NCBI GenBank assembly: GCA_963854835.1
Contig: OY978525.1
Span: forward strand, 86,791,171 to 86,855,170
Length of the DNA stretch: 64,000 bases
Reading direction: 5' to 3'
Origin: Megamerina dolium
Lineage: Eukaryota; Arthropoda; Insecta; Diptera; Megamerinidae
Below, piece by piece: positions 12,435-23,203 of the stretch. The notes under the pieces are model-generated. The model saw only the letters and a list, made by a program, of their open reading frames with translations. It was not told the origin of the DNA and ran no database searches. The position numbers and the translations under genes were made by a program. Within the stretch, counting starts at the first letter, position 1, and every line of letters begins with the position of its first letter.

Positions 12435-13172
12435 GGTTATCCATTTCGCGGTTTCAAAAGTATAAGTATAGGGCTAGAATTCGACATCTGTCAAACTGAG
12501 TTGTTAAAACAATTTCTTTCTTTTTCAGTTCAAAGTCTGACATTTGCGAAAATGGATCGCTTAACTATCGCACAACGCATTAAAATTGTAAAAACCTACT
12601 ACAAAATGGTGTTTCTGCCACAGCCACATATCGTGCTTTAAGAGGAGATTATGGTTTACATAATCGTCCAACTACGCAAGCAATTGGCAAAATTGTGAAG
12701 AAATATGAAGAGACTGGATCGGTTACAGATATTGTAAGGCCTGTGCATCATCGTTTCGCTCGTACCACCGAAAATATCGCTGCTGTAAGTGAAAGTGTTG
12801 CCGAAGACCCGAATGTGTCGATTCCTCGTCGTTTTCAGGAATTAGGACTGTCTTACGGCACATTATGGCGTATTTTGCATTTGGATCTACACCTACATCC
12901 ATATAAAATCCAGCTCACACAACAACTGAAGCCAGCTGACCATTCACAACGTCGTAGATACGTCGAATGGGTGCTTGAACAACAGGCGGTGGACGACGAT
13001 TTTTCGAACAAAATTTTCTTCAGCGACGAAGCACATTTCTCACTCGGTGGGTATGTTAACAAACAAAATTGTCGTATTTGGAGTTCTGAGAATCCTCAAG
13101 TAATTGAAGAGAGGCCACTACATCCACAAAAAGTCACTGCTTGGTGCGCCCGCAAAATGGATAACCCTTTAT
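12431..13172 (+). mobile_element. Internally deleted IS630-Tc1-mariner element, copy 1
   Basis: It starts with terminal repeat AAAGGGTTATCCATTTCGCG (12431) and ends with the complement of AAAGGGTTATCCATTT (to about 13170). The transposase starts at the ATG at about 12552 ([17 protein letters not shown]). One A is missing from an A-run near 12606 relative to the copy at 30.9 kb, which breaks the frame. The frame re-opens at 12695 and runs through the second helix-turn-helix region, the QLTQQLKPADHSQRRRYVEW block and the first catalytic Asp (FFSDEAHF). It then breaks after VTAWCA directly at the 3' terminal repeat, so the rest of the catalytic domain is lost. Confidence 0.85.
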
Positions 13173-13180
13173 ATATCAAA

Positions 13181-14556
<1,376 letters not shown>

Positions 14557-14786
14557 AGTGAGAAATAAAAGTCAACCTTCTTAGTTGAGTGCTGAATTTA
14601 TTCTGAGCTTAAAAGAGTACAATGTGAGCTTAAAGAATATGTGCATAAAATGCATTTCCAACAAAACTGCTGTCGGGGTTATGCTATTATTATTGTTGTT
14701 GTTAAGCTACACGCGCAGTGCAGTAGACATATCGTCAGCAATTTTGGTGGGAACGTAACTTATGGAATGTTTAGTTCTACGTTACT
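14557..14786 (-). repeat. Errantivirus 3' LTR
   Basis: This is 230 bp and identical to the 5' LTR except for one G/C difference (tcgGggtt here, tcgCggtt in the 5' LTR). It begins AGTAACGTAG on the minus strand. The last codons of env lie inside it. Confidence 0.95.
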
Positions 14787-16307
14787 CCTCCCGCCTTCAG
14801 AATTTTCTTCATCGGTTTTACAATTTTTCTGTTTTCTTTCAAAGTATTTCTTTAACATTACGATCGTTATATAAATTATTACAATCAATAAAATTATTAT
14901 AAATCCAAAATTAACATGTTTCGTGTTTTCTTCAATTGTGACAAAATGCTGTTTCAGTTCGGGCAGGGTAACGAAATTTTTATTTATTTTGACAATGTTT
15001 TTTAAATCTTTTACAAAGGGTACAATGATTGGTTTGATATAGTCTTCCGTGCTAGATATTTCAAAGGTATTTATTTTGATTTTACATTTATTAAAATTTA
15101 TAACATTGTTTCCTTTTACTTTGATTTTAAGTTGATTACAATTTTGCTCTATTAGAGTTTCTTCTAAATTTTTAGTTACAATGGTATTCGGTGGAACAAA
15201 ATTGATGGTACTTTTATTATTTGTTAAAGTTGAGCAATTAACTTTATAATTATTTAATAGGTTACTCAAGCATTTTTCTTTTGTCGGGAAGACTTTTTTA
15301 TTTTTTAATTCGAATATAGTGTTGTTAATTCTAACAAAATCATTTATTTCCTTAATATCTAATTCTTGATGGATGTCATCTGGAATTGCCAAAACTTTTA
15401 ACTTGTCATAAGACTCAAAATCGGTGGGTATTGTCAAGATGAAATAAATTAAATTATTATTAATCCAAACAGAGGTTTTAATAAGCTCAAATTGTTCTGT
15501 ATCTAAGTGCGAGATTGTTTCGAGGTCTATAAGATTTGGGTTTATTATGCCTAGTTTTGCTAACTGAATTCCGAGTTGAATATCTTGAATATGCTGTAAG
15601 TATGCCTTAACGTTATCTAGGAAAATATCGGAAACAATTTTTTGGGTAAAACTATTCTGTAAAACATTTGTAGAGTTTTTTAACTCGTTTAGTAATTTGT
15701 TCTCATTATTAACATGGTTTATTATATTCATTTCATTAATGTCGTTATTAGCAATTTTCTGCTTTAGGTCCTGTAAGGATGTTTCTATAGTATGACGGTC
15801 TTCCTCATCTAGAGTTCCAAACAAAAATTTAAAACCTGTGCCTAGAGCATTGATTAAACCTCGTCTATGTCTTTTTACAAAAAGTTTTTTTTCCTTTTCG
15901 GCAATTTTTATATATTTTGAAACCAAACCTGTTTTTAAAAATTTATTGTTTTCTAACTCCTTAACTAAATTAGTAAACGCTAGTTCAAGTTCTGTTTTGT
16001 TTATTTGGATTATATGATTCTTGAAGGCTATTGGTTTTGAAAATTTCCCTTGCTCGATTATGAGGTATCCGTGATTATTGGTAATTTCAGTTACTTGAAT
16101 TAGTTGATTAATTACTGGGTGAAAGTTTAGGACGAGTACCAGAATTGTTATCCAAATGTTATACTTCCATTGGAGATTCGGCTTGGTCCTGGTCAACTCC
16201 TTCGGGTCTGGAAGAATCAACACTGTTAATCTGTTTTTTCTTTCTTTTAAACTGACTCTTATATTTTCTAACTTTCTTATCTTTAAACTTAACAATAAAG
16301 TGTTCAT
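14760..16307 (-). CDS. env: Errantivirus envelope protein (Env), 515 aa
   Basis: Env is the membrane glycoprotein of errantiviruses, related to baculovirus-type fusion proteins and normally made from a spliced mRNA. Visible features are a hydrophobic segment at about residues 50-62 that would serve as signal sequence, several N-x-S/T sites, a furin-like site RHRR at 146-149 followed by the conserved GLINALGTGFKFLFGTLDEE region, a long helical stretch, a single transmembrane helix (about 467-485) and a short charged tail. The start overlaps the end of pol by about 150 nt in another frame. The C-terminus reads through the polypurine tract into the 3' LTR. The frame is uninterrupted. The N-terminal part before the hydrophobic segment is long for a signal peptide, so the mature start may differ if splicing joins another exon. 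Confidence 0.92.
   Translation of the reverse strand: MNTLLLSLKIRKLENIRVSLKERKNRLTVLILPDPKELTRTKPNLQWKYNIWITILVLVLNFHPVINQLIQVTEITNNHGYLIIEQGKFSKPIAFKNHIIQINKTELELAFTNLVKELENNKFLKTGLVSKYIKIAEKEKKLFVKRHRRGLINALGTGFKFLFGTLDEEDRHTIETSLQDLKQKIANNDINEMNIINHVNNENKLLNELKNSTNVLQNSFTQKIVSDIFLDNVKAYLQHIQDIQLGIQLAKLGIINPNLIDLETISHLDTEQFELIKTSVWINNNLIYFILTIPTDFESYDKLKVLAIPDDIHQELDIKEINDFVRINNTIFELKNKKVFPTKEKCLSNLLNNYKVNCSTLTNNKSTINFVPPNTIVTKNLEETLIEQNCNQLKIKVKGNNVINFNKCKIKINTFEISSTEDYIKPIIVPFVKDLKNIVKINKNFVTLPELKQHFVTIEENTKHVNFGFIIILLIVIIYITIVMLKKYFERKQKNCKTDEENSEGGRSNVELNIP
14787..14797 (-). promoter_or_regulatory. Polypurine tract of the errantivirus
   Basis: On the minus strand AAGGCGGGAGG lies directly before the AGTAAC start of the 3' LTR, where plus-strand DNA synthesis primes. 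The tract is also translated as part of the Env tail. Confidence 0.8.
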
Positions 16308-19300
16308 TATCTTGTTCTGTCTGAACTACTTCTGCTCTTTTATAGGGATTACTTGTTTTTTCAAGCCTTTTCCTAGAATTTTCCGCAAAAATAAATCTAG
16401 TGTCAGGGAGGTCGTCCTGTCTATACCTATTCATGTTATTGATATGTGTTTCCTTTATAGCTTGAGGATTTGTTTGAGGCTCTTTTTTATTGAAAAATAT
16501 ATTATAGGGGGTTTCTCTAGTAGTAGAATGAACAATGGAATGATTATAAGTGAAAAGGGATTGCTCTATTTTTATATAATCTAATTCTTTATCCCCTGAT
16601 GTGTTAATTATCCTTAATTTTTCATTAAGAGTTTTGTGTAAACGCTCAATATCCGCTATACCTGTTTTCCCAGTTGTAATTTCGAGATTTATGTTAAGTT
16701 GGTCACACCAATTTTTTATGTTCGCATTATTCATGCCTTGATCTTGATCAATTTTTAGTGTTTTCGGTGGGCCCAAACTATTAAAAATTTTCAATAAAGC
16801 TCTTTTTGTTTCTAGCCAATCTAACGAGCTAACTTCTTCTAGTGTTGCGAATTTTGAATAAAGATCAATACAGGTTAAGTAAAATTTTTTATCCCATTTC
16901 CAAAAATCAATAACGAATTTTTCGCGGGTTTCGTATACTGCAGGCGTGACTTTAAAAGGAATTTTATATGGAATATGATTTGTTTTACATCTGTTACATA
17001 GTTCACACTCATTAATAATTTTTGTAACTTCTTTAACATAATTGGGGTAGTAAAATTTGTTTTTGAATACGTTAACCACCTTTTCTATTCCTTGGTGTAG
17101 TCCTTCCAAATGTATTTCTAAAATTTTCGTTTTTAAATCGGAATATGTTTCAATGTTTTCTAGTATCTTAGTCGCTCTTACTACTTTATTATTTCTTGTT
17201 TTGATTAAATTACAATAGACATTTTGAAAAGCGTTAAAGTCTTCGTCTATAGGCATAAATATTGCCATTGCTTTATTTATCAGATGGGTTTTAATTATAT
17301 CCTTTATGAGTTCAAAGTTCAAATCTTTATACGTTATTGTTATTATATTTTTATTAAAAACTTTATGTAAATGGGTTTTATATTCGTTGCCCCTAATTAT
17401 TTTTATCTGATTTTTAAATAAATTAAGGGGTCGCTCCGTTATTGCGATATATTGGCTATTATCTTCTCCTGCCGAGTGAATCGTAGCTATATCTGATCTA
17501 ACGGATTCATCGTCACCATTATAGCATTCCTCGATTTTAATTCGGGATAATGCGTCGGCTACGTAATTTTCTTTTCCTGGAACATATTTGATTTCAAAAT
17601 CAAATTCATTTAGTTTTATTTTCCAGCGCTGTAATTTAGAATTGGGCTCCTTAAGATTATGTAACCACTGTAGAGGTCTATGATCGCATTTTATTACGAA
17701 TTTCCTGCCAAATAGGTAAGGTCGAAAGTATTTAGTTGACCATACTAACGCTAACAATTCTTTTTCTGTGGTCGAATAGTTGACTTCATGGTCGTTTAAT
17801 GTACGACTCGCAAAGCAAATTGGATGGCCTTGTTGACTAAGCACGGCTCCTAAAGCTATATTTGAAGCATCTGTAGTAAGGGTAAATTCTTTTTCGAAAT
17901 TTGGATAGGTTAAAATTGGATCATTTGTTATTAGAATTTTAATTTTGTTTACGGCATCTATGTAATTTTTATCACACGGGTTTACTTTGTTTCCTTTTTT
18001 CAGACAATTTGTTAATGGCTTCGTTATTTGGGCAAAATTATTAATAAACTTTCTGTAAAATCCTGCTAAACCTAGGAATTGTTTAATTTCCTTTTCTGTT
18101 TTTGGTATGGGGTAGTTAATTATAGCTTTGATTTTATTTGGATTAGCTTTAATCCCTTCTGGAGTGATAACATGTCCAAGAAACTCTGTTTCTCTTTTTA
18201 AGAACTCACTTTTATCCAGTTGCAGTTTTAAATTTGCCTCTTCTAGCTTGCTAAAAACACGATCGAGCGATTCGATATGTTCTTGTAAAGAGGTACTAAA
18301 GATGATTATATCGTCTAAATAGACTAAACAATGTTTTCCGATTAGATCCTTTAAAATTGTGTTCATCAATCGTTGGAATGTAGCAGGGGCATTTTTGAGC
18401 CCAAACGGCATTCGCAAAAATTCGTAATGCCCATTTTGCGTTGAAAAAGCCGTTTTCCTTCTACTTTCCGGATCCATTTCGATTTGATGGAATCCTTTTG
18501 TCAAATCTAGCGTTGTGAAATATAAACAGCGGCCTAGTTTGTCGAGAATTTCGTCTATATTAGGAAGAGGGTATCTGTCATCTACACTGACTTCGTTCAA
18601 CTTCCTGTAATCTACGACGATCCTCCATTTCCTTTTACCAGAGGCATCTGCCTTTTTCGGCACCACCCAAATTGGTGAGGAATATGGGGAGTTACTATGA
18701 CAGATTATGCCTTGCTCTAGCATTTCTTGGATTTGCCTATCGACTTCTTCCCTGTGTACCTGAGGATACCTGTATGATTTGGAATATATTGCATCCTCAT
18801 GTTTTGTAATTATCTTATGTTTTATGGCATTCGTAAAGGTTAAATGATCTCCTTCTGAGTAGAAAAGGTTATTATATTTTTTTAGGATTTTTTGTAATTC
18901 TCCTTTCTCCTCCTGATTCAAATGATCGACTCTAAATTTGCTCTCTTCCTCCCCTAATTCTAAGCCTTCTTGATTCATGGCATAATTATAATAATTTTCT
19001 TGAGTACCGATTGAAATATTATATATTTTATTGTTGAGAGTTATAGTGTTATTACTGTAGTCTAATTTTGCTTTTAAAACTTTGAGAATGTCGGTTCCTA
19101 TAAGAGCGTCGTATTTCTTTGAAAAAGGGAAAACGTAAAATTTTAAATTGCCTTCAATTAGGTTCGGTATATATAAAAACTGCACTAAATTTAGTTCTGC
19201 GGTGCCATTGATTGTGTTAATTTGTTTTTTATCCGTTTTTATTACCTCAAATGGAAAAATATTAGGATTTATTAAACTTAAAGAAGATCCAGAATCGATT

Positions 19301-19380
19301 AAAAATTTTAACTGACCGACTTCAGTATTTAGTTCAATGGCTGGTAATTTTGCTGTTCCGAGGCCGCCAAATGAAAATTT
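16159..19380 (-). CDS. pol: Errantivirus Pol polyprotein (protease, RT, RNase H, integrase)
   Basis: Pol is read in the -1 frame relative to gag; its frame opens right after a TGA at about 19383-19381. In order it shows an aspartic protease (LIDSGSSLSLINP, about 19300-19265), a reverse transcriptase (KKADASGKRKWRIVVDYRKL; catalytic YLDDIIIFS), an RNase H domain (FTLTTDASNIALGAVLSQQG; DHRPLQWLHN) and an integrase. The integrase has a His/Cys zinc-binding region (HLEGLHQG ... CELCNRC) and a D,D-35-E type core (VIDFWKWD ... IDQDQGMNNA ... IADIERLHKTLNEK). The ATG-initiated part begins at 19185, but translation should come from ribosomal frameshifting in gag. No internal stop is present over more than 1,000 codons. 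The C-terminal region is basic and overlaps env. Confidence 0.95.
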   Translation of the reverse strand, partial: KFSFGGLGTAKLPAIELNTEVGQLKFLIDSGSSLSLINPNIFPFEVIKTDKKQINTINGTAELNLVQFLYIPNLIEGNLKFYVFPFSKKYDALIGTDILKVLKAKLDYSNNTITLNNKIYNISIGTQENYYNYAMNQEGLELGEEESKFRVDHLNQEEKGELQKILKKYNNLFYSEGDHLTFTNAIKHKIITKHEDAIYSKSYRYPQVHREEVDRQIQEMLEQGIICHSNSPYSSPIWVVPKKADASGKRKWRIVVDYRKLNEVSVDDRYPLPNIDEILDKLGRCLYFTTLDLTKGFHQIEMDPESRRKTAFSTQNGHYEFLRMPFGLKNAPATFQRLMNTILKDLIGKHCLVYLDDIIIFSTSLQEHIESLDRVFSKLEEANLKLQLDKSEFLKRETEFLGHVITPEGIKANPNKIKAIINYPIPKTEKEIKQFLGLAGFYRKFINNFAQITKPLTNCLKKGNKVNPCDKNYIDAVNKIKILITNDPILTYPNFEKEFTLTTDASNIALGAVLSQQGHPICFASRTLNDHEVNYSTTEKELLALVWSTKYFRPYLFGRKFVIKCDHRPLQWLHNLKEPNSKLQRWKIKLNEFDFEIKYVPGKENYVADALSRIKIEECYNGDDESVRSDIATIHSAGEDNSQYIAITERPLNLFKNQIKIIRGNEYKTHLHKVFNKNIITITYKDLNFELIKDIIKTHLINKAMAIFMPIDEDFNAFQNVYCNLIKTRNNKVVRATKILENIETYSDLKTKILEIHLEGLHQGIEKVVNVFKNKFYYPNYVKEVTKIINECELCNRCKTNHIPYKIPFKVTPAVYETREKFVIDFWKWDKKFYLTCIDLYSKFATLEEVSSLDWLETKRALLKIFNSLGPPKTLKIDQDQGMNNANIKNWCDQLNINLEITTGKTGIADIERLHKTLNEKLRIINTSGDKELDYIKIEQSLFTYNHSIVHSTTRETPYNIFFNKKEPQTNPQAIKETHINNMNRYRQDDLPDTRFIFAENSRKRLEKTSNPYKRAEVVQTEQDNEHFIVKFKDKKVRKYKSQFKRKKKQINSVDSSRPEGVDQDQAESPMEV

Positions 19381-20375
19381 TCATCTATATCCATGGGTTG
19401 CGGGACTCCAAATCTACGTAGCCTACTCTGATTTGAGTCATAACTGCGATGCCTCTTGTTATTTTGATTAAAGTTTTGGTTTCCTTTTGGGAAGTTGTTA
19501 GAATTTTGGAACGGATTGAAATTGTTATTCACGTAATTTGGGCGCCTTTGAAAATTGGGCTGATATTGAAAATTTGGTTGATTTTGGAAATTTGATTGGT
19601 TTGAAAAGTTTCTAAATTGGTTCCTACTGGGTTGTGCAAATTCTCTGTTAGACTGATATTGTAAATTTGGTTGGTTTTGGAAATTTGATTGATTTCGAAA
19701 ATCCCTAAATTGATTAATACTGGGTTGTGCAAATTCCCTAGATTCGTCTTTAACAAAAATATTTCGATATCTACCTTTGTTATTAACACGGTCCCTTTCT
19801 TTTTGAACATCATAGCTCGGTTGTGAATGGGTTAATTCAACGTCATACGCGCCATTATTGCGTAATACGCGTAATGCACTTCGAAAATCAGATACTAGAT
19901 TAGCGTTTAGGAGACTCGTCAAATGGTTCGGCAACTCCTTTTTTAACACATATAAACTGGTTTTTTCTAAAGTCTGTTCAAGCAACCGCTTCTCCGAAAC
20001 AGTGTCATCGCTTAATTTTATTTTATCTTTGATCCGGCATATTTCGATGTTTAGTGTGTCGCACAAATTTTTTACACCACTCTTACCTTTAATGCCGTTT
20101 AAATTTAAAATCAGCATCGGTGTCGGCGCTGGTTCCCCAAATTCGTCTATTAATAATGTCTTCAGCTGTGTCCAGTCTGTTGGTTGTTCACGGCGTACTG
20201 CTTGCGCTGCTTCCCCCGTCACTGTCCTTAGAATTGCCATAAAATAAAGTTGCTTCTCGTTTGCTGGCAACGTGGCTATTGCTGGGATGACTGCCTCCAC
20301 ACTCGCGATGTAGAAAGCCAAGTTGCGCTTATCGCCATCGAAGCGTTCAATGCTGTTAATATTTTGGAGTATCAA
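19329..20375 (-). CDS. gag: Errantivirus Gag protein, 348 aa
   Basis: Gag is the capsid precursor. The first about 200 residues are the helical capsid-like part typical of 17.6/297-type Gag (FDGDKRNLAFYIASVEAVIPA near the N-terminus). The C-terminal third is rich in Asn, Gln, Phe and Arg. It has no CCHC zinc knuckle, which is usual for this group. It contains an in-frame duplication of about 37-40 residues built on EFAQPSxNQFRxFxNQSNFQ (nt about 19745-19560). The start ATG at 20375 lies 230 nt downstream of the 5' LTR. The stop at 19331-19329 lies about 50 nt beyond the predicted frameshift site, so gag and pol overlap. Confidence 0.92.
   Translation of the reverse strand: MILQNINSIERFDGDKRNLAFYIASVEAVIPAIATLPANEKQLYFMAILRTVTGEAAQAVRREQPTDWTQLKTLLIDEFGEPAPTPMLILNLNGIKGKSGVKNLCDTLNIEICRIKDKIKLSDDTVSEKRLLEQTLEKTSLYVLKKELPNHLTSLLNANLVSDFRSALRVLRNNGAYDVELTHSQPSYDVQKERDRVNNKGRYRNIFVKDESREFAQPSINQFRDFRNQSNFQNQPNLQYQSNREFAQPSRNQFRNFSNQSNFQNQPNFQYQPNFQRRPNYVNNNFNPFQNSNNFPKGNQNFNQNNKRHRSYDSNQSRLRRFGVPQPMDIDENFHLAASEQQNYQPLN
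19374..19380 (-). promoter_or_regulatory. Predicted -1 ribosomal frameshift heptamer (A AAT TTT)
   Basis: In the gag frame the codons read GAA AAT TTT, which is the X XXY YYZ slippery pattern. The pol frame is closed by a TGA immediately upstream and open from this point, so this is the only well-placed slip site in the overlap. I did not model a downstream structure. Confidence 0.65.
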
Positions 20376-20594
20376 CCCGGAACCAAAAATAGTAATTGTG
20401 ACACCTTTGCACGGTATTAATTTATTAATGTTTTTCAGTACGCGGCACTAATAAATGTTAATTTAATTTTTGTTTAGTACCTTTGCGCGGCACTTTTAAC
20501 TTGTTTCAAAATTTTCGACTTATTTATTAATACCTTTGCGCGGTATTCTTGACGAATTTTAACAAGTTACTTAAATGGCAGATTCTTTTTAAAC

Positions 20595-20605
20595 CGACTG
20601 CGCCA
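20595..20605 (-). other. Errantivirus primer-binding site (tRNA-Ser type)
   Basis: On the minus strand TGGCGCAGTCG starts at the last base of the 5' LTR. It is complementary to a tRNA ending CGACUGCGCCA, the serine tRNA used by 17.6/297-type elements. Confidence 0.8.
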
Positions 20606-20832
20606 GTGAGAAATAAAAGTCAACCTTCTTAGTTGAGTGCTGAATTTATTCTGAGCTTAAAAGAGTACAATGTGAGCTTAAAGAATATGTGCATAAAATG
20701 CATTTCCAACAAAACTGCTGTCGCGGTTATGCTATTATTATTGTTGTTGTTAAGCTACACGCGCAGTGCAGTAGACATATCGTCAGCAATTTTGGTGGGA
20801 ACGTAACTTATGGAATGTTTAGTTCTACGTTA

Positions 20833-20834
<2 letters not shown>
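20605..20834 (-). repeat. Errantivirus 5' LTR
   Basis: 230 bp, one substitution from the 3' LTR. It should hold the promoter. Flanked outside by TATA of the TA array. Confidence 0.95.

Positions 20835-20884
<50 letters not shown>
20835..20884. repeat. (TA)n microsatellite
   Basis: Short TA array that carries the second TATA copy of the errantivirus target site. Confidence 0.9.
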
Positions 20885-20886
<2 letters not shown>

Positions 20887-20892
20887 TATATA

Positions 20893-21493
20893 AGGTCTAG
20901 TAAAAAGAAATCCATTATTTTGAAGGTTTTATTTAGCATAGTTAGAATGATCCGATTTAGGTCAAATATGCACCGTTTTATTCGATAACTTATTGCTATT
21001 TTGAAGGTAATTTCTTAATGCCACTCTCATAGAAACCCTCGTCCCTATTGGCGAAAAACTGGACAGTCGACCGTCAATCCTAGCTTGGCCACCGTTTGCG
21101 CCGGCTTACCGCGATTCGACCACGACTGTTTTCGCTTGACGTTGTCGTAAGTGACCAACTTTTCATCACCAGTAACCATCCGCCTTAGAAATGGATCGAT
21201 TTTGTTGCGATTCAGCAGCGATTCACAGATGGAAATTCGGTCCGTGAGGTTTTTTTGCGTTAACTCGTGTGGAACCCATACATCGAGTTTCTTTTTGTAT
21301 CCAGCCTTATTTAAATGGTTCCAAACGGTTTTTGTGCAATGTTTAGCTCCTGGACAATAGAAACAGTGCTTACATGACGGTCAGACTCGACAATTTCCAT
21401 TATTTTATCGATATTTTCGATAACGTGGTGCATCTTTGCAGATTACTAAAACCATCTATTGGAAAAATAATGGATTTCTTTTTACTACACCTG
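20893..21493 (-). mobile_element. Internally deleted mariner element
   Basis: Terminal repeats match over about 25 bp: GTCTAGTAAAAAGAAATCC at the left, and GTGTAGTAAAAAGAAATCC at the right on the minus strand. The minus strand encodes broken transposase pieces: a helix-turn-helix part (ESDRHVSTVSIVQELNIAQK), WVPHELTQKNLTDRISICES, and MVTGDEK with the first catalytic Asp, then a jump to FANRDEGFYESGIKKLPSK at the C-terminus. The middle of the catalytic domain is deleted and several frameshifts are present. The same family contributes the remnant at 47.9-48.4 kb. Confidence 0.85.
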
Positions 21494-22702
21494 ATATATA
21501 TAATCAGTACCAATCACCAATATTATGCAAATTATTTGAACACTGTTCACTGAGTTCGTTCTAAAAAATCTGATAAATTATATTAAAAAATTGTAGTGCA
21601 AAACTCAGACCCTGTAATCATGCTTTTCCGATTCCATTTCATAAACTTTATATGTATTTATAAAACATAATAACCTGTTTAACACGCAAACAAACAACAG
21701 GCAATTTTAAATTAATTTACTGCAATTTTTATGGAAAATCTCCGACCAGAGATTGCATTGATTAGTAGAAATAAATCTTATAGTTTTCAGTATACAAATG
21801 TTATTCAAGAATGTGCTCGATTTACATTCTGGAAGGATAGGATTAACCCTTATGTAGATACCATTTTCCAAATGCTTTTGTAGAATTTTAAATGTGATAG
21901 TTTTGGAAATAGTTTTTTTGACCGGGCTGTGAATATAATATTTAAAGTGGCCGTCATAATACGATAAAAACTTATGACGCTACATATTCTAGTTTCTACT
22001 GTCTTCTGGGTGGTGGGTAGATGGTTTTGACGAACTTTCAATCAAGTTTGGTATATTTAATGATTTTTTTTCATTTCTGGTTAGATTACATAAAGTTGTT
22101 CCAGATGTTGTTAGTCTTAAAGTGCCAAAATTGATAGAATAATTAAAAAAGATTAAAATGTTATCTCGCAAGAGCTCAAATCATGGTGGAGGGTATCAGA
22201 ATGATAATTAATTAATAATGATATTCTACAAGACTCGGAATGCATTCCTACTATGGATAACGAAGCTGAAGAACATGAAATCCGATTGGTAGTGGACTTT
22301 CATAACGAATAGGAAGTGTTAGGATTTTCTCTTAGTTTCTTAGATCTAGATATTTGGACTGGAAATATATTTTTTGTTTGTTGTTAACAATATGAAAAAA
22401 ATTAACATATTTTGTTTTAATAAATTTATTTATATAATTGACTATGATTAATTAATAAAAAAAAAAAATGATTAATGATTAATTAATACCTCAATAAAAA
22501 ACTTAAGTTTAACAAGTTTTTCATTAATTATTATTGAGTTCATAAAAACATTTTACATTGTGGTATATTTGTTTTTATAAATATAATTATTGTGATGGTG
22601 TGGAATATGCAAAGTCGACAAACGCCAAAGTCGAGAAGTCGAAAATACAAAAAAACTATTTTAATAATGAATTTAACGTAGTAACCCTAAAATTATATAT
22701 AC
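21494..22702. other. AT-rich intergenic, no gene recognised
   Basis: It includes TTAATTAA-rich simple sequence at about 22440-22490. A possible decayed coding stretch on minus at about 22170-21850 has no recognisable domain. Confidence 0.45.
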
Positions 22703-23203
22703 TTTTTTTTTGTTTTTTTTTTTTTGTTTGTTAAATAACCTTTTTTTATTGAATCTTTCTATAATACTTAGAAACTAACAATAAGTAATCAAATCTTACA
22801 AACTAACTAAAATTATGTGATATTCCCAACGTTCCATCACAATTTGTTGAATAGCGAGGTATAGCAATTTCACAGCATATTCAGTGTGTTTTTTCTTTTT
22901 AATCGACGATGCCCCGTGCACAGCAACAATTGCCTAGCAAGGGGATTCGGATGATTGTGTAATTTTTGAATGTAGCTTCTGCAGGACATTGCAACATCCT
23001 CAGAAATTGATGTTAACGTTCCTCATATACCAAGGCGCGTTTACAATAATTCGCAGACACTTGGATTATATTCGCTGCAATTTTTCGATATTTGAGGGAG
23101 ATGCGGTGCCCCAAAACTGAATACCATAAGTCCAGATTGGCTTCAGGATTGCTTTATATAATAGCAATTTGTATTCGAGATTCAACTTTGATCTTTTGTG
23201 TAA
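22703..23203 (-). pseudogene. 5'-truncated Jockey-type non-LTR element, 3' end only
   Basis: This is close to collinear with the 3' end of the large Jockey-type element at 31794-34523, starting with the T-rich (poly-A on minus) tail and ending where the other reads ttttgtgtaacagcc. It encodes only the C-terminal approximately 120 codons of ORF2. About 25 bp present in the other copy near 32085-32110 are missing at about 23008. It is a dead-on-arrival truncation. Confidence 0.85.

Larger units (their letters stand above)
14557..20834 (-). mobile_element. Errantivirus (gypsy-type endogenous retrovirus), structurally complete
   Basis: A 6.28-kb provirus on the minus strand: 5' LTR 20834-20605, tRNA-Ser-type primer site, gag, pol, env, polypurine tract, 3' LTR 14786-14557. 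The LTRs are 230 bp each, begin AGTAACG, and differ at one position by eye. The flanks are TATA on both sides inside a split (TA)n array, matching the TATA target preference known for 17.6/297-type elements. All three reading frames are open at full length, so the copy is recent. Its layout matches the 17.6/297/ZAM group of insect errantiviruses. Confidence 0.95.
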
